A DNA stretch of 6,658 nucleotides. It comes from Candidatus Omnitrophota bacterium (GTDB lineage: Bacteria; Omnitrophota; Gorgyraeia; Gygaellales; Profunditerraquicolaceae). A program made the translations under genes and the position numbers. How positions within the stretch are numbered: position 1 is the stretch's first letter; each line of letters starts with the position of its first letter. The stretch is taken from NCBI GenBank assembly GCA_026387555.1, contig JAPLLM010000004.1:1-6658 (forward strand). Direction: 5' to 3'. Under the pieces are notes generated by a model that was not told the DNA's origin, made no database searches, and saw nothing but the letters and a program-made list of their open reading frames with translations. Positions 5,988 through 6,658 of the stretch are shown here, piece after piece.

Positions 5988-6658
5988 AACAAATTGCGTA
6001 TCCTTGTTTTAATTTCTTCCAAAGCCTGCGGAATATTCTGCGGCTTATTTCCTCCGGCCTGGGCAAAATCAGGCCTCCCGCCGCCGCTTCCTCCGATGAT
6101 TCCGGAGACTTCGCGGATAAGCTTACCGGCATCCATTCTCCCCGCAAGCGCAGGCCCCACGCCTATAACCAGCAAAGCCCGGCCCTGTGAATTGGATGCC
6201 AGGGCAATCAGAGAATTATCGCACTTTTCCTTAATTAAATCTACGTTTTTTCTTAATAATTCCATATCCATATTCGGCAGAAGTTTGACAATCAGGCGCG
6301 CGTCCTTTACGGTTTCGGCTTCCCGGATTACGTTATCCAGTGAATTCTTAAGCGCGTCAACCATTTGATTGCTCAACTGCTTCTCCAGCTCTTTTAAGCG
6401 GCTGCTCCTCTTCTCTATTTCAGGTATTATCTTTTCTTGCGGCACTCCGAGCATCGCCGACAACTCCGCGACAACCCCTTCTTCCTCTTTAATGATCTTA
6501 TACGCTACTGCCCCGGTCACTGCCTCTATTCTTCTCACACCGCTAGCGACCGAACCCTCTTGAATGATTTTAAATATGCCGATCTGGCCGGTAGCGTTCA
6601 AATGGGTCCCTCCGCAGAGCTCCATAGAAGCGCCGGGTATTGAGACCACCCGCACTTT
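5984..6658 (-). CDS. alaS: Alanyl-tRNA synthetase (partial, N-terminus beyond right edge)
   Basis: The last 224 residues of alanyl-tRNA synthetase; the full protein is near 870 residues and its start lies beyond 6658. The frame is open to the edge, starting with a Lys codon at 6658-6656. A GTG at 6655 is an internal Val, not a start. Visible parts are the end of the editing domain, with the zinc-binding Cys and His of ELCGGTHL (13-20 of this fragment), GVRRIEAVTG shortly after, then a lysine- and glutamate-rich helical region. The C-terminal C-Ala/DHHA1 domain ends with GGSGGGRPDFAQAGG, the signature glycine-rich motif. Aminoacylation domains are outside the window. The stop overlaps the hisD start, placing this housekeeping gene upstream in the same transcript as the his genes. 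Confidence 0.96.
   Translation of the reverse strand, partial: KVRVVSIPGASMELCGGTHLNATGQIGIFKIIQEGSVASGVRRIEAVTGAVAYKIIKEEEGVVAELSAMLGVPQEKIIPEIEKRSSRLKELEKQLSNQMVDALKNSLDNVIREAETVKDARLIVKLLPNMDMELLRKNVDLIKEKCDNSLIALASNSQGRALLVIGVGPALAGRMDAGKLIREVSGIIGGSGGGRPDFAQAGGNKPQNIPQALEEIKTRIRNLL

Noticed and set aside
5994..6368. Plus-strand open frame of 124 codons opposite alaS
   Set aside because: It is the complement of well-conserved AlaRS sequence, including the glycine-rich motif, which produces a proline-rich artefact. No ribosome binding site or family resemblance.

Overview
The window is one block of minus-strand genes, read from about 6658 down to 1: the C-terminal part of alaS, then hisD, hisB, hisH, hisA, a small lipoprotein gene, hisF, hisI, and the first three quarters of trpE, which runs off the left edge. 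I see no convincing plus-strand gene, tRNA, rRNA, CRISPR array or insertion sequence. Most junctions overlap or abut (ATGA, TAATG or TAGATG), so this looks like a single polycistronic amino-acid operon with extensive translational coupling.

The his enzymes cover the middle and end of histidine synthesis. HisI opens phosphoribosyl-AMP, HisA isomerises ProFAR, HisH and HisF form IGP synthase, HisB dehydrates IGP, and HisD oxidises histidinol to histidine. HisG, HisE, HisC and histidinol-phosphate phosphatase are not here and must lie elsewhere. TrpE (chorismate to anthranilate) is attached directly behind hisI, and alanyl-tRNA synthetase directly before hisD.

Three things stand out. (1) hisH is broken: a segment of about 53 bp encoding the nucleophile elbow occurs twice in tandem. 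The two copies differ almost only at synonymous positions, and the 53-bp offset shifts the frame. Removing one copy restores a standard 200-residue HisH. This is either a junction between two diverged hisH alleles or an assembly artefact. (2) A peptidoglycan-binding lipoprotein gene sits between hisA and hisF. It has a very strong ribosome binding site, and its stop codon overlaps the start of hisF, which has no ribosome binding site of its own. (3) The only real intergenic gap (2648-2779) is almost filled by two consecutive stem-loops.

The organism is a bacterium of moderate GC (roughly mid-40s percent by eye). It has a lipoprotein signal and single-function HisB and HisI proteins. The gene mix and lipoprotein style remind me of uncultured Omnitrophota/PVC-type genomes, but this is an impression, not something the sequence proves. 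Everything recognisable is core metabolism. I do not see evidence of a wholly new system, and the hisH anomaly and the embedded lipoprotein are the points worth pursuing.
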